From Rhodoluna sp. (lineage in GTDB: Bacteria > Actinomycetota > Actinomycetes > Actinomycetales > Microbacteriaceae): a DNA stretch of 41,054 nucleotides. The notes below the pieces were generated by a model. The model saw nothing but the letters and a program-made list of their open reading frames with translations. It was not told the origin of the DNA and searched no databases. The stretch covers positions 169,047-210,100 of the forward strand of contig JAHEBZ010000004.1 of assembly GCA_024641985.1 (NCBI GenBank), given 5' to 3'. Positions 41,001 to 41,054 of the stretch are shown here, piece by piece (the first letter of the stretch is position 1; the number at the start of each line of letters is the position of its first letter). The position numbers and the translations under genes were made by a program.

Positions 41001-41054
41001 GCATTTTCTTCCAATATTTTTTATCTGGCTCGATGAGATATTCACCCAAAATTT

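Overview
The window reads as a chromosomal segment of a small-genome actinobacterium with moderate GC, most likely a Microbacteriaceae-type organism (for example the freshwater Luna-cluster genera). This is inferred from the gene order ppiA - rhomboid - crgA - trpG - pknB - pknA - pbpA - rodA - pstP - fhaB - fhaA, which is characteristic of actinobacterial chromosomes near the replication origin, from an actinobacterial-type SerS, from frequent GTG/TTG starts, and from many apparently leaderless genes. No insertion sequence, integrase, CRISPR array or prophage was seen.

Layout. 1-2000 (+): tail of an unidentified gene, a small membrane protein overlapping a YdeI/OmdA-like protein, a cyclophilin and a rhomboid protease, closed by a terminator. 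1984-11680 (-): crgA, trpG and the cell-wall growth/division operon with two Ser/Thr kinases, a transpeptidase, a RodA/FtsW polymerase, a PP2C phosphatase and two FHA proteins. Most of these genes overlap by 1-8 bases. 11700-12562: an intergenic region with three phased PhoP-like direct repeats, then a secreted protein of unknown function with a strong terminator. 12580-16103: TrhO (-), an M13 metallopeptidase and a thioesterase-like protein (+). 16121-19380 (-): a four-gene redox operon of ferric-reductase-like flavocytochrome, two FMN-binding proteins with flavinylation motifs, and ApbE. 19521-22911 (+): circularly permuted ATP-grasp, alpha-E and transglutaminase-like proteins. 22946-24192: alpha/beta hydrolase (+) and a small acetyltransferase (-).

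24262-28795 (+): a tripartite tricarboxylate transporter (TctC-TctB-TctA) and an MFS permease, preceded by a structured leader RNA that resembles a riboswitch. 28806-29702 (+): an orphan DNA methyltransferase whose 3' end overlaps, tail to tail, the thiamine permease gene thiP. 29611-32345 (-): thiP and thiB under a TPP riboswitch, with no thiQ ATPase gene. 32414-34111 (-): an EmrB/QacA-type drug exporter. 34143-41000: a VanY-like peptidase, phosphoglucomutase, prephenate dehydratase, a diacylglycerol-kinase-family protein, serS, a HAD phosphatase and tRNA-Ser(UGA) with a terminator.

The items most worth a second look are the leader RNA of the tct operon, the flavinylation/ferric-reductase operon, the PhoP-like repeat array at 11715-11804, the recurring TANNNT-N6/7-start leaderless promoter architecture, and the overlap of the methyltransferase with a thiBP operon that lacks its ATPase. 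All family assignments come from recognising motifs and gene order by eye; no database search was run.
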